From Schaalia suimastitidis DSM 15538 (lineage in GTDB: Bacteria; Actinomycetota; Actinomycetes; Actinomycetales; Actinomycetaceae), in assembly GCF_000429105.1 (NCBI RefSeq), contig NZ_AUBF01000006.1, positions 496,001-560,000 of the forward strand: a DNA stretch of 64,000 nt, written 5' to 3'. This document shows, piece after piece, positions 17,108-24,829 of the stretch; the first letter of the stretch is position 1; every line of letters starts with the position of its first letter. The notes beneath the pieces were generated by a model. The model had not been told where the DNA came from, made no database searches, and worked only from the letters and a program-made list of their open reading frames with translations. The position numbers and the translations under genes were made by a program.

Positions 17108-18672
17108 ATATCCTTCCCGCGGAAACATTCGTCAGTCCCGAGATTCCCTGGGCACTGCTGATACCCGTACTCATCATTGCTGGCGCTGGTGTCCTGGGCG
17201 TTCTTGTCGAGGCCTTCGCACCTGTTGCGCTGCGCCGTCCCTTGGTGATCGGCGTGTCATTGTTGGCGACCCTGTCAGCCGCCGTAGTTCTGGTGGCGCG
17301 TTGGCTCGTCGTTGTGACGGCACCAAGTACTGCAGGCGAGTATGTGGAAGATTCCTTGGCTGTGGCGGCGCAATTCCTGCTTGCAGTCGTTGCCTTTGTC
17401 GCGTTGCTTGTGATGGCTGAGCGAACAACGGTGGGCGATGGGGCTTTCGCTGCCCAACCGTCGGATCGTCCAGGCTCAGTTGACGAAGAACTGTCTGACC
17501 GCAAGAACTACCAGCGCAGCGAGATGTTTCCTCTGTTGCTGTTCTCACTGGCGGGCATGATGGTCTTTCCTGCGGCGAACTCCTTCCCGGCACTCTTTAT
17601 CGCACTGGAAGTAATGTCGCTGCCGCTGTATATTCTGGCTGCCACAGCACGCCGTCGCCGTCAGTTGTCGCAGGAAGCAGCATTGAAGTACTTCATCTTG
17701 GGCGCATTCGCCTCGGCTTTTATGCTGATGGGTTCTGCCTTCCTGTACGGCTTCTCTGGTTCCCTTGTGATCTCCGATATCGTGCCGCTGCTGGCGACCA
17801 AGTCGGGTATGGACTGGCTGCTTGTTGCAGGCACCTTCATGGTGCTTGTTGGTCTGCTCTTTAAAATTGGTGCAGCACCCTTCCATGCGTGGACACCAGA
17901 TGTTTACACAGGTGCGCCAACACCGGTGACGGGCTTTATGGCGGCTGCCGTGAAGGTCGCTGCCTTCGGTGCGCTTGTGCGTTTCTATCAGGTCGTCGCT
18001 GGATACCTTCAGTGGGATTTGCTGCCGATACTGACAGGCATTGCTGTCCTGACAATGCTGGTGGGTACCTTTGCGGGTCTGCTGCAAAAAGATGTCAAGC
18101 GTATGCTGGCCTATTCGTCGATCGCACATGCGGGCTTCGTATTGCTTGGGGTATTCTCACTCGTTCACGGCTCCAGTGGACGCGTGATCTTCTATCTTGC
18201 AGGCTATGCTTTTGCCACTGTCGGCGCTTTTGCGTTGATCAGCCTGGTCCGTAGCGTGGACAGTGATGGCAATATTGGGACAGAAGTGACCAATATCAAC
18301 CGTTGGGCGGGTCTAGGTAAGAGCAACCCCTGGTTCGCCTCGGCCATGTTGATCTTCCTGTTGTCCTTTGCAGGTATCCCACTGACCAGCGGTTTTATTG
18401 GTAAATTCCTTGTCTTCTCGGATGCTTTTTCCGCTGGTCTGGGCTGGTTTGTGGCCATCGCACTCGCCTGTTCCGCTGTGACAGCTTTCTTCTACTTCCG
18501 CCTGGTCCGCTTGATGTTCTTTACCGAATCTACTGGCGACACCGTGGTGGCGACCTCGGAGGGTTTTGTCACTGTTGCGGCCACACTGAGCGTCATTGTG
18601 ACCATTGCGCTGGGTCTGTTCCCCGGCCCAGTTCTTGATCTGTTGAGCAAGGTGGTTATTCTTCTTCCGTGA
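17104..18672 (+). CDS. nuoN: NADH-quinone oxidoreductase subunit N
   Basis: NuoN (522 residues) is the third antiporter-like subunit, next to the NuoJ/K/A cluster. It has about 14 hydrophobic helices, the conserved helix FIALEVMSLPLYILAA, the pump motif FKIGAAPFHAWTPDVYTGAP, and VKRMLAYSSIAHAGFVLLG. A hydrophilic loop at about residues 115-140 (SDRPGSVDEELSDRKNYQR) is larger than in enterobacterial NuoN. The GTG start overlaps nuoM and the stop overlaps the polyprenyl synthase start (GTGA), so the operon continues beyond complex I. Confidence 0.95.
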   Translation: MNILPAETFVSPEIPWALLIPVLIIAGAGVLGVLVEAFAPVALRRPLVIGVSLLATLSAAVVLVARWLVVVTAPSTAGEYVEDSLAVAAQFLLAVVAFVALLVMAERTTVGDGAFAAQPSDRPGSVDEELSDRKNYQRSEMFPLLLFSLAGMMVFPAANSFPALFIALEVMSLPLYILAATARRRRQLSQEAALKYFILGAFASAFMLMGSAFLYGFSGSLVISDIVPLLATKSGMDWLLVAGTFMVLVGLLFKIGAAPFHAWTPDVYTGAPTPVTGFMAAAVKVAAFGALVRFYQVVAGYLQWDLLPILTGIAVLTMLVGTFAGLLQKDVKRMLAYSSIAHAGFVLLGVFSLVHGSSGRVIFYLAGYAFATVGAFALISLVRSVDSDGNIGTEVTNINRWAGLGKSNPWFASAMLIFLLSFAGIPLTSGFIGKFLVFSDAFSAGLGWFVAIALACSAVTAFFYFRLVRLMFFTESTGDTVVATSEGFVTVAATLSVIVTIALGLFPGPVLDLLSKVVILLP

Positions 18673-19700
18673 GTGTGAATACGGTAAACCTCAATGTCCC
18701 TCACCTTGAGGCTCGGATTACTCCGGGCCTCGAGGCCGTGGAAGCGCGTTTGGCTGACGCAGTGTCGGGTTCGCGTGACCTTATTGACGAATTGACGCGG
18801 CACCTCGCTGTGGCTGGTGGCAAACGTATTCGCCCGTTGCTGACCTTGGTCTGCGCCCAATTTGGTGCGGACGAGAAAAGGGCTGCATGCGACGAGCAGG
18901 TACGACAAGAGCGCGTAGAGATCGCAGCGACAGCTATTGAGCTGACACATCTTGCGTCCCTGTACCACGACGACGTCATCGACTCAGCGCCAACGCGGCG
19001 TGGTGTGCCCTCAGCACAGCGCCAATGGGGCAATAATCGTGCGATCTTAGCTGGGGATGTTCTCTTTGCACGCGCTTCGGTACTCATTGCGGCATTGGGT
19101 CCTGAAACGGTGGCTCGCCACGCGCATACCTTTGAACGCCTATGTTTGGGTGAACTGAACGAAACCTTCGGTCCGCGTCCAGATGATGACCCGGTTGCTT
19201 TCTACTTGCAGGTCCTTGCCGACAAGACAGGCTCTCTTTTGGCTGCTGCCGCACATTTTGGTGCCTGGCACGGGGGTGCGGGTGATGACATTGCGGAAAC
19301 AGTGGCGGTCTTTGGAGAAAAGGTGGGCGTTGCCTTCCAAATTGCTGATGACGTGATTGATATTGCGGCGGACGGCACGTCAGGGAAGACCCCGGGTACG
19401 GACCTGCGTGAAGGTGTCGATACATTGCCGGTGCTGCTCCTGCGTCGTCGCGCTGCCCTTGGTGAAATTGACGAGGCGGGGGCCAGTATCCTCACCATGC
19501 TTGAAGGCGACCTGTCATCTGATGTGGCGCTAGCTGAGGTTGTCGGCGCCCTGCGAAACCACGATGTCCTTGACGAGACCCGTGAATTGGCACGTGAGTG
19601 GGCGAGCAATGCCGTGGCGGCCCTTGAAGGATTACCTCAGGGTGAGCCTCGTGAGGCATTGGAGCATTTTGCGGCCATCATGGTGGATCGTCTGGCCTGA
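18669..19700 (+). CDS. Long-chain all-trans polyprenyl diphosphate synthase (menaquinone side chain)
   Basis: The 343-residue protein belongs to the trans-isoprenyl diphosphate synthases, which elongate prenyl diphosphates with isopentenyl diphosphate. The first aspartate-rich motif is in LYHDDVIDSAPTRRG (about residues 97-110) and the second in FQIADDVIDIAADG (about 222-235); the GGKRIRPLL lysine-arginine segment is upstream. Together with the menaquinone genes it most likely makes the menaquinone tail. Chain length cannot be read with confidence. It is the last gene of the menJ-nuo run, coupled to nuoN by a GTGA overlap, and is followed by a strong terminator. Confidence 0.88.
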   Translation: MSVNTVNLNVPHLEARITPGLEAVEARLADAVSGSRDLIDELTRHLAVAGGKRIRPLLTLVCAQFGADEKRAACDEQVRQERVEIAATAIELTHLASLYHDDVIDSAPTRRGVPSAQRQWGNNRAILAGDVLFARASVLIAALGPETVARHAHTFERLCLGELNETFGPRPDDDPVAFYLQVLADKTGSLLAAAAHFGAWHGGAGDDIAETVAVFGEKVGVAFQIADDVIDIAADGTSGKTPGTDLREGVDTLPVLLLRRRAALGEIDEAGASILTMLEGDLSSDVALAEVVGALRNHDVLDETRELAREWASNAVAALEGLPQGEPREALEHFAAIMVDRLA

Positions 19701-19730
19701 GGGCTGTAGCCTCCGCTGCTAAGACGTTGA

Positions 19731-19777
19731 AAAATGGCGGATTTTCAGGATGTAGATCCTTGAAAATCCGCCATTTT
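19731..19777. terminator. Strong bidirectional terminator between nuo operon and azt locus
   Basis: A stem of about 21 bp is formed by 19731-19751 and 19756-19777, with one bulged T and a 4-base GTAG loop. The inner part is GGAT/ATCC and the outer AAAATGGCGGATTTT. The A run on the left and T run on the right make it work for both converging transcripts, the nuo operon and the azt genes. Confidence 0.88.
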
Positions 19778-19829
19778 ATGTGGGGTATTCAGGTACAGAA
19801 AACACCGGGTGATGCAGCCTCGGTGTATT

Positions 19830-19994
19830 TCAGTTGTTCAGATTCGGAACGAGTACCGTTTCGTTGAGGGCAACGCCGACATTCTTTGTGGTCACCTCTT
19901 TGGTGTCCAGGTCAACCTTGTGCACCGATTGTGTAGCAGGATCGGCAACCCAAGCGGTCATGCCGTCAATTTGCAATGATGGGTGAGGATCTTG
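19830..19994 (-). pseudogene. aztD: In-frame C-terminal continuation of aztD beyond an amber codon
   Basis: Past the TAG at 19997-19995 the same frame stays open for 54 codons, ending in TGA at 19832-19830. It starts QDPHPSLQIDG and continues MTAWVADPATQSVHKVDLDT. This reads as the last beta-propeller repeat (a WV-DP-A-VHKVD pattern like the blade KLHKVDVAN before it). The loss of this blade would probably leave the propeller open. It may be a real nonsense mutation, a sequencing error or a read-through site. Confidence 0.75.
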
Positions 19995-21026
19995 CTACTG
20001 GGCAGGTCCGCTCCAGGCTCCCATAACGTCAATAGAGTCCGTTACGCGCATATTTGCGACATCGACTTTATGAAGTTTGCCGTCGGTGCCAAGGATCCAC
20101 GCATTGTCCTGTTCGTCGCGACGGATCCCGCGCCACGTGTATTCCACACCTTCAGGCAGGTCCACGACGGTAAAGCTGCTGGTGACCGTGTCGGCGAAAC
20201 CGATGCGGTGCAAGGTGTAGCCTTCAGCATCGGGGTCGTCTTTATAGTCGGTGACGGCAACGCTGCTGGTGTCGGTGACATAGGCATTGCCGACACGACC
20301 ATAAGCAGCATCTGGACTGTCGAGTTTAGTGAAGCTGCCGTTGATGTAGAGCAGAACACCATTTTCGCAGCCGAAGATCAGTGTGTCGTTTTTCATTGTC
20401 CCTTCACCATGTACGGATGGGCAATTTTCTGCACGAGCAACGTCGGTGCCATTCGCGTCCTCAACGATGACCCCCACGCGCTTGTCACTATTGCCCAGGG
20501 TGCGAGCCAACGAGCCATCAGCTAACTGCAGGGCCACACCGTGATGTGCCTCCTCAGAGGCACGTGTGTCGACCTGAGGAAGTGTGGTGACCGTGTCGGT
20601 GGCACTTGCGCCAAGGCTGGTGGTGGGCATTAACTGCATTGTGCCCGTGGCGTCGTCAAATAGCACGGTGGTGCCAGCGTGGGCGACGACGTGTCCGGGT
20701 TTTTCGGCGGCAAATTTCAGGTCGGTGAGTGTTGCGTCGCCTCCACCGGCACCGGTAGCCAGTACTTGGAATCCGCCTGCGGTGGAGACCAATGCGTGTT
20801 CTCCATCTCCGAAATGGTTGAGGCGGTTAAAGCCTGCCAGAGGAAAATTTGCGACCTGCTCTAAGGTCGTGGCGTCAAGTACGGTAATGCCGCCATCGTA
20901 GGCGAAAACATAACGGTCACCACCAGGTGTAGGAGTGCTTGTCGTGTCACTATCTGCGGCGGGAGCGCAAGCGCTCAGGCCAAGCACACCTACGGCGGCA
21001 ACTGCCATGAGACGACGGGTAAACAT
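19995..21026 (-). CDS. aztD: AztD-like zinc metallochaperone lipoprotein, truncated by in-frame TAG
   Basis: The 343-residue product is a predicted lipoprotein: MFTRRLMAVAAVGVLGLSAC has a lipobox at Cys20. The rest is a repeat-rich, beta-propeller-like protein with segments such as GFNRLNHFGDGEHALVST, CPSVHGEGTMKNDTLIFGC and a Cys pair. This pattern matches AztD, the extracytoplasmic protein that passes zinc to the binding protein AztC. The frame ends at TAG (19997-19995) inside a conserved region and continues in frame for 54 more codons, so the full gene would be 397 residues. GAAAGGAAA precedes the ATG at 21026. It is the last gene of the minus-strand azt run, 68 bases after aztC. Confidence 0.8.
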   Translation of the reverse strand: MFTRRLMAVAAVGVLGLSACAPAADSDTTSTPTPGGDRYVFAYDGGITVLDATTLEQVANFPLAGFNRLNHFGDGEHALVSTAGGFQVLATGAGGGDATLTDLKFAAEKPGHVVAHAGTTVLFDDATGTMQLMPTTSLGASATDTVTTLPQVDTRASEEAHHGVALQLADGSLARTLGNSDKRVGVIVEDANGTDVARAENCPSVHGEGTMKNDTLIFGCENGVLLYINGSFTKLDSPDAAYGRVGNAYVTDTSSVAVTDYKDDPDAEGYTLHRIGFADTVTSSFTVVDLPEGVEYTWRGIRRDEQDNAWILGTDGKLHKVDVANMRVTDSIDVMGAWSGPAQ

Positions 21027-21094
21027 AGGATTTCCTTTCACTAGGGACAACAGGGAATAGACCTAATAGGTGATGGGCTTGGGTGCGAACGCAT

Positions 21095-22018
21095 TTATGT
21101 CCCAAGGGCATCGGTGATGCGTTGCGTATTGACGTTGAGCATGTCGAGGTACGTGGGGGCTTGGCCATCGGGATCACTGAGTGACTCGGTGAACAGGGGA
21201 ACAACCTCAATGGAAAGGCCTGTATATTGGGCGACCGCGGTGACAAGGCGGTCGCTTTGGGCGGCATCAGCAAAAACAGCACGTACCCCCGATGCTTTCA
21301 CGGCCTCGGCAAGGTCAGCTAAATCGGAGGCGCTTGGGGACGCCAAGGTGGCACCACCGGGGATGACGGCGCCAATGATTTCGAAGTCGTAACGACGGGC
21401 GAGGTAGCCAAATACATGGTGGTTTGTGACGAGTTTGCGCTTGTCGGAGCCTAGGGCAGCAAAACGTTGTGACATCTGTTCGTCAAGGGCCGTGAGTTGA
21501 TCACGGTACTGTGTGGCTGAGGCGGCAAGGCGTGTTGGATCGATACCGTCGATGCCGGCGGAGAGGCGTGCTTCTAGGGCGTTGATCACTGTGATCATCA
21601 TCGTGGGGTCTGTCCAAAAATGCGGATCAGGACCTGATGCGTCGTCACTGGTGTATTCCATTGGGGTGATGACATCTCCAGCGATAAAGGTGGGGGTGCC
21701 GCTTGCCTGTGCGGCCTCGATATGTTGAAGGAGGCCTTCTTCAAGGCCGAGGCCATTGGCAACCAATAGGTCAGCTTCGCGCATAGCCAATGCTTGCTGG
21801 GCAGAAATGGAGAAGCTATGCGGGTCGCTATTGGCGGGCATCAGTGTGGTGACCGTGGCTTGATCGCCTACAGTCTGTGTCACCACATCGCCGAGGATAT
21901 TTGTTGTCACCACAATTGACGGCTTGTCACTGGTCGTAACAGCACCACCGTCACATGCGGCAAGCGGAAACACTAGGGTGGCTGCCAGAGCGAGAAATGC
22001 GGCGTGTATGTATCTCAT
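21095..22018 (-). CDS. aztC: Zinc ABC transporter substrate-binding lipoprotein (AztC-like, cluster A-I)
   Basis: This 307-residue lipoprotein (lipobox LAAC, Cys22) is a metal-binding component of an ABC importer. The metal-ligand histidines of the family are visible: His67 in NSDPHSFS, His133 in DPHFWTDP and His200/201 in TNHHVFGYLARRY, with a C-terminal aspartate in SLSDPDGQAPTYLDM. The long His-rich flexible loop of ZnuA is absent, which fits the AztC group. The zinc call over manganese rests on the AztD neighbours and the Zur-like operator upstream. Its ATG overlaps the stop of the upstream lipoprotein gene (ATGA). Confidence 0.88.
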   Translation of the reverse strand: MRYIHAAFLALAATLVFPLAACDGGAVTTSDKPSIVVTTNILGDVVTQTVGDQATVTTLMPANSDPHSFSISAQQALAMREADLLVANGLGLEEGLLQHIEAAQASGTPTFIAGDVITPMEYTSDDASGPDPHFWTDPTMMITVINALEARLSAGIDGIDPTRLAASATQYRDQLTALDEQMSQRFAALGSDKRKLVTNHHVFGYLARRYDFEIIGAVIPGGATLASPSASDLADLAEAVKASGVRAVFADAAQSDRLVTAVAQYTGLSIEVVPLFTESLSDPDGQAPTYLDMLNVNTQRITDALGT

Positions 22019-23184
22019 AGTCCTACCTCGTGAAATGCGACGACGTCGGGTGTGGGCAATGTGCGGGCAATACGCGCTGAGTCAGCGGCGTCGATTTCGA
22101 GGACGGTCATCGCGTCGGTGCGGATGTAGACCCGATTAGCGCTGGAATATATTGGGCTGGTGGGTGACGCGAGCGCCTGTGTTGTTGTCGTCAGTACGCC
22201 GTCGGCCCATACATATAGTTGGCCTTGAGCGTCGCGGGCAACGACACGATCGTGAGTGTCATCCATGGCGGTGGCATATTTCATCGCTGTTGGTGCAGGC
22301 AGTGCATTCCACGTCCCTTGGCGTACATTCAGTACCCACACTGCGCCGCTTGTGGTGGTGACGGCCACGGTGGGGCGGCGCAGACGATTGCCGAGGCTAT
22401 GGATCGTTTCGGTGGTGGCTTCAGCGGGTAGGGGCAACCATTGGCTTGTCACGGTACCGTCGCTGTCTTCAACAAGGTGTACGACGCCGCCTTGGCAGGC
22501 GAAGATGATGCCTGCGCGTGTCACGAGGCCGCCGACTGGTTGTGGGCAGGCCCTTGGCGGTGTGGACGTGGGAGCGCCCGCCTCGTCAATGACGGTGACA
22601 AAGCCGTCACGGATTATGGCCACGGTGCTGCCAATGGGGGCAGCCCAGGTGTGAGCATCGATAGGGTAGGTGCCGATGGGGGTGACGTTGCCTCGGCCAA
22701 GTTCTTCGCGATCAAAGAGGGCCACCTCGGTGTCGGCTGCCACGGCGAGGCGACTGGAGCTGCCACCTAATTGTGCGGTACCAGCTAAGGGAAGAGTGCC
22801 GAGGTGGCGTGCGGGTGCGCGGTAGTAGTGCTGGTGGTCACCGTGGTCCCAGGTCCACACGCCGCTATCGACAAGGGTGATGCTGTGGTCGGGGTGGTTG
22901 AGGGCCACGAAACGTCCGTCGCTACTGCTGGAAACGATAGGTGTGCCGGTCGCGATGTCGCTGGTGGATTCAGTGGCGACGTCGATGAGGCGTACTGTGC
23001 CGTCGCTCGTTACTGTGACGAGGCCGTGGGCGGCTTGGCTGAGTTCTTGTGCGCCGTCGATGGCACCGTGTGTGAGCGTAGTGTCGGGTGTTGTGGCGGT
23101 GTCCTCAAGGCTTTTTGGTGAAGTGGTGGCGCAGGCGCCAAGCAGGATAAGACTGAGTGTGCCTGCGGTAAGGAGCCGTTTCAT
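22015..23184 (-). CDS. Second AztD-like lipoprotein with His-rich DHGDHQHYYR motif
   Basis: The 389-residue product is a predicted lipoprotein (MKRLLTAGTLSLILLGAC, Cys18). It has repeated short beta-strand units (GLVTVTSDGTVRLID, GRFVALNHPDHSITLVDSG, GAVWVLNV, GQLYVWADG) of a WD40-like propeller. At residues 113-122 is DHGDHQHYYR, a probable zinc-binding site that resembles the motif found in AztD-type chaperones. It is clearly different in sequence from the other AztD-like protein 1 kb away. I chose ATG 23184 because GGAAGG lies 7 bases upstream; the frame extends further but into an Arg/His/Pro-rich shadow of the permease gene. ATGA overlaps join it to aztB and aztC. Confidence 0.7.
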   Translation of the reverse strand: MKRLLTAGTLSLILLGACATTSPKSLEDTATTPDTTLTHGAIDGAQELSQAAHGLVTVTSDGTVRLIDVATESTSDIATGTPIVSSSSDGRFVALNHPDHSITLVDSGVWTWDHGDHQHYYRAPARHLGTLPLAGTAQLGGSSSRLAVAADTEVALFDREELGRGNVTPIGTYPIDAHTWAAPIGSTVAIIRDGFVTVIDEAGAPTSTPPRACPQPVGGLVTRAGIIFACQGGVVHLVEDSDGTVTSQWLPLPAEATTETIHSLGNRLRRPTVAVTTTSGAVWVLNVRQGTWNALPAPTAMKYATAMDDTHDRVVARDAQGQLYVWADGVLTTTTQALASPTSPIYSSANRVYIRTDAMTVLEIDAADSARIARTLPTPDVVAFHEVGL

Positions 23185-24011
23185 GCGGGGGCCTTCCGTG
23201 TAATGATGCTGCGGGAGCTGAGTGTGGAGATGAGGAAGATGAAGGCTGAGGTAAATGCGATACTTGCGCCGGCCGCTGTTGCCAGATACCACGAGGCGTA
23301 GAGGCCGATGACGACTGAGCTGGCTCCAAAAAGGGCTGCGAGGCACATCATGTGGAGTATGGAGCGTGACCATTGGGCGGCGGTGGCTGCGGGGGCAATG
23401 AGCAGTGCGACGACAAGGAGTGTGCCCACCGCGCGGTAGGAGGCGACGAGCGCCAGGGTGACGAGCAGGGTGAGGGCGATGCGGGCAAGGTTGGGGCGCA
23501 TGCGCAGCGTGTGGGCGAGGGAAGCGTCGAAGGCGAGGGCGATGAGTGGTCGCCGCAGCAGGTAGGTGACAAGGATGGTGACGAGGAGTGCGATACCTAA
23601 TGGGATGAGTTCGCTGGGGGTGATGGCCAGGATGTCGCCAAAGAGGATGGCGGTGAGGTCTGTGGCAAATGATGCGGAATAGGACACGATGATGACGCCG
23701 AGGGAGAGCATGAGGACGAAGGTGACGCCGATGCTGGTGTCGTCGCCAAGGCGGCTGCCTTTGCTGAGCCACCCGATGATGAAGGCCATTGCGAGGGCGC
23801 TGATGGCTGCTCCTAAGAGTGGCGGTAGTCCAATGAGGGCTGAGATGGCGACGCCGGGAAGCATGCCGTGAGAGAGAGCTTCGCCGAGGAAGGACATTCC
23901 GCGTATGACAACCCAGGTGCCGGCAATTGCACAGATGAGGGCTGCGAGGAGGCCGCCTAGGAGGGCATTGGTGAAGAAAGGAGCGTGAAGGGGTGTGAGG
24001 AGAGAAGTCAC
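23181..24011 (-). CDS. aztB: Zinc ABC transporter permease (AztB-like)
   Basis: The 276-residue membrane protein has about eight hydrophobic segments and the ABC-3 metal permease signature, including SFLGEALSHGMLPGVAISAL and the C-terminal GTLLVVALLIAPAATAAQW. It forms the membrane channel with the AztA ATPase. I chose GTG 24011: TATAGT lies 7 bases upstream at 24024-24019, there is no ribosome site, and the transcript is probably leaderless. A longer frame to 24164 runs into the divergent ATPase gene and lacks homology. The stop overlaps the next gene by ATGA. Confidence 0.88.
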   Translation of the reverse strand: MTSLLTPLHAPFFTNALLGGLLAALICAIAGTWVVIRGMSFLGEALSHGMLPGVAISALIGLPPLLGAAISALAMAFIIGWLSKGSRLGDDTSIGVTFVLMLSLGVIIVSYSASFATDLTAILFGDILAITPSELIPLGIALLVTILVTYLLRRPLIALAFDASLAHTLRMRPNLARIALTLLVTLALVASYRAVGTLLVVALLIAPAATAAQWSRSILHMMCLAALFGASSVVIGLYASWYLATAAGASIAFTSAFIFLISTLSSRSIITRKAPA

Positions 24012-24062
24012 GCCAGCGACTATATAATGAAAACGGTTATCGGTATAGGTTAGGGTTGGTGG
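24012..24062. promoter_or_regulatory. Divergent aztA/aztB promoter region with Zur-like palindrome
   Basis: This 51-bp gap serves both directions. At 24028-24042 a 7-1-7 imperfect palindrome, TGAAAAC-G-GTTATCG, matches 5 of 7 pairs and resembles the TGAAAAT-N-ATTTTCA Zur operator of actinobacteria. A minus-strand -10 (TATAGT, 24024-24019) is 7 bases from the aztB GTG, and a plus-strand -10 (TATAGG, 24044-24049) is 13 bases before the aztA GTG. A repressor at the palindrome would block both. Zinc repression is inference from pattern and context. Confidence 0.5.
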
Positions 24063-24749
24063 GTGACCAACGAAAGCTCCACACCATGCCCGAGTCGTCT
24101 TGACATTGAAAACCTCAGCATTCGCAGGGGTGATGTCCTGGCCATTGACAGCCTTCACCTGCACTTAGACGCGGGAAAGGTCACATTAATTCGTGGCGCT
24201 AACGGCAGTGGAAAGACCACTTTGATCCACGCTATCGCGGGCTTGCTGCCCAGCCAGGCAGGCACGATAGTGGGGACCCATCAGCGCCGTATCGCTCTGG
24301 TCCCTCAAATGCTCCCCGCTGCCCAGTCCCTACCGCTGACAGTCAAAGCCGCCGTCACCATGGGGTGCTGGCCGATTAAAGGGCTGCTGCGTCCCACCGA
24401 TACACGCGATGTGAACGCTGCCCATCGCGCACTCGAAGCGGTGGGATTAGGAGATCTAGCTCACCGACAGCTCGCAACCCTGTCAGGCGGACAACGGCAA
24501 CGCGTGCTCGTTGCACAAGCCATCGTGCAAGCACCGCATATTTTATTAATGGATGAACCCACAGCTGCGGCCGATGCTCACAGCTGTAAGGTGATATTTG
24601 AATCAGCAAAGCGTTGCGCCCAGGCAGGCGCGATTGTGCTGATAGCCAGTCATGACGACGATGCTCACCAGTGGGCTGATCGCGTGATCACACTTGAGGC
24701 AGGGCGCGTACTGAGTGACACCCTTGCCAAGCCAGGTAGGATTACCTAA
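24063..24749 (+). CDS. aztA: Zinc ABC transporter ATP-binding protein (AztA-like)
   Basis: The 228-residue ABC ATPase would power zinc uptake through AztB. The Walker A motif GANGSGKTT is near residues 45-53, the signature LSGGQRQRV near 140-148, and Walker B ILLMDEPTAA near 160-169, followed by the H-loop SHDDD. The start is GTG 24063 with only a weak upstream ribosome site (GGTTGGTGG); a near-leaderless transcript is possible. It is transcribed away from aztB and the two chaperones, sharing the small intergenic control region. Confidence 0.88.
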   Translation: MTNESSTPCPSRLDIENLSIRRGDVLAIDSLHLHLDAGKVTLIRGANGSGKTTLIHAIAGLLPSQAGTIVGTHQRRIALVPQMLPAAQSLPLTVKAAVTMGCWPIKGLLRPTDTRDVNAAHRALEAVGLGDLAHRQLATLSGGQRQRVLVAQAIVQAPHILLMDEPTAAADAHSCKVIFESAKRCAQAGAIVLIASHDDDAHQWADRVITLEAGRVLSDTLAKPGRIT

Positions 24750-24829
24750 GTTGCACACAATGTCCGCTGACAACGCGGGCCAAGTCCGACCTCGGCGATC
24801 AGAGGCGGAAGCGAATGGAGGATTGCCGC

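Noticed and set aside
19983-20525. Plus-strand open frame (180 codons) over the aztD gene
   Set aside because: It is antisense to the lipoprotein gene and has no family features.
23185-23772. N-terminal extension of the second AztD-like protein
   Set aside because: The extension is an Arg/His/Pro-rich shadow of the permease gene; the lipoprotein signal and ribosome site place the start at 23184.
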